This document shows positions 20,094 to 20,599 of a stretch of 20,599 nt of DNA, one piece after another. A program made the position numbers and the translations under genes. The first letter of the stretch is position 1, and each line of letters begins with the position of its first letter. The notes under the pieces are model-generated. The model was not told the origin of the DNA. It ran no database searches and was given only the letters and a program-made list of their open reading frames with translations. Source of the DNA: a virus; IMG/VR virus record IMGVR_UViG_3300008459_005087, positions 1 through 20,599 of that record; one strand, written 5' to 3'.

Positions 20094-20599
20094 ACCAACA
20101 CTTTATCTTTGACTTTGAAACGCTTGGTCAAGATGTGTTTCAAATCCCAATGCTTGAATGCTCGTATGTAGTATTCGATTGGGATCGTTTTACATCTGAC
20201 AATCCTTACACGCTTGAAGAACTAGTAAGTCTTTCTCGTAAAGACAAGTTAGAAATGATTCATCAGGTTCAAGAGCATGGAGCTAAATACACTCAACGTG
20301 ATCTTGATTGGTGGCTATCACAATCTGAAGAAGCAAAGAAAGTACTACGGCCGAGTAAATCGGACGTTCGTGCTGAAGTGTTCATCAATAACTTCATTGA
20401 TTATCTAAAAGAAGCTGGTAAGATTAACTATTGGTGGTCTCGTTCAAACTCATTTGATCCCATCATTCTTCAGCGGTGGGGCACCATTGTTGGCCGACAA
20501 GAAGAAATCAGTGAACTGTTAAAGTTCTGGCTCGTACGAGATACTCGTACTTGGATCGATGCAAAGCTAAACTTCCCAAAGAAGAACGGCTTCATTCCC
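20090..20599 (+). CDS. dexA: DexA-type 3'-5' exonuclease (cut by the window end)
   Basis: Homologue of T4 exonuclease A, an RNase T/DnaQ-type 3'-5' exonuclease acting on single-stranded DNA. The 170 residues visible open MNQHFIFDFETLG, the exonuclease I motif with Asp and Glu metal ligands, followed by LECSYVVFDWD. Then come WWLSQSEEAKKVLRPSKSDV (T4 WWKNQSPEARKNIAPSDEDV), a second acid in SRSNSFDPIIL (T4 CRGMSFDFPIL) and KFWLVRDTRTWIDA (T4 KFWNQRDIRTRIEA). The frame is open to the end of the window; T4 DexA has 227 residues, so about a quarter is missing along with the last active-site segment. It overlaps the methyltransferase by ATGA and has its own consensus promoter 57 nt upstream. Confidence 0.92.
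   Translation, partial: MNQHFIFDFETLGQDVFQIPMLECSYVVFDWDRFTSDNPYTLEELVSLSRKDKLEMIHQVQEHGAKYTQRDLDWWLSQSEEAKKVLRPSKSDVRAEVFINNFIDYLKEAGKINYWWSRSNSFDPIILQRWGTIVGRQEEISELLKFWLVRDTRTWIDAKLNFPKKNGFIP

Overview
The window is a piece of a tailed-phage genome of the T4-like (T4-related myovirus) kind. It carries, all on the + strand and in T4-like or cyanophage-like synteny, the prohead protease (gp21), scaffold (gp22), major capsid protein (gp23), a tail-tube-type virion protein, UvsY, UvsW, the late sigma factor gp55 and the gp47/gp46 recombination nuclease. T4-type late promoters (TATAAATA) sit in front of the head genes, which fits the gp55 gene in the same window. The host cannot be told from the sequence. 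The early promoters are of plain sigma70 type (TTGACA, about 17 nt, TATAnT), so a bacterial RNA polymerase with an ordinary housekeeping sigma is implied.

Layout. Bases 1-4728 are the late structural module: an internal-head-like repeat protein, a small beta-rich protein, gp21, gp22, gp23, a strong terminator, then the tail-tube-type protein. Bases 4780-7039 hold recombination genes (uvsY, uvsW) and a conserved small gene behind a sigma70-type promoter. Bases 7172-10656 hold gp55, gp47, gp46 and a 49-residue ORF. Bases 10649-12181 hold a eukaryotic-type phosphomannomutase homologue, a TagD-like nucleotidyltransferase and a MazG-like pyrophosphohydrolase. Bases 12182-13920 are a small-gene region in which three promoters each precede a short unknown gene, followed by a possible PD-(D/E)XK protein. 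Bases 13927-20599 are a tightly overlapping operon: dNMP kinase, dCMP 5-hydroxymethylase, dCMP deaminase, a uracil-DNA-glycosylase-like protein, UDP-glucose 4-epimerase, a GT-B glycosyltransferase, UDP-galactopyranose mutase, a C5-cytosine methyltransferase homologue and the start of a DexA-type exonuclease.

How the genes may work together. The hydroxymethylase keeps both the catalytic Cys and the Asp that gives T4 gp42 its dCMP specificity, so the phage probably makes 5-hydroxymethylcytosine DNA. The epimerase and mutase next to a glycosyltransferase would make UDP-galactose and then UDP-galactofuranose. The main hypothesis of this report is that the phage DNA carries galactosyl- or galactofuranosyl-hydroxymethylcytosine. 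The sugar-phosphate mutase and nucleotidyltransferase further upstream could feed the same sugar chemistry.

Regulation. Nine + strand promoters and one - strand promoter share a GTTGACA -35 core, usually extended to GTTGACAT. Several lie inside coding sequence, and two have the -35 box in the loop of a perfect hairpin. No tRNA, CRISPR array, insertion sequence or integrase was seen, and no stretch longer than 300 bases lacks a gene.
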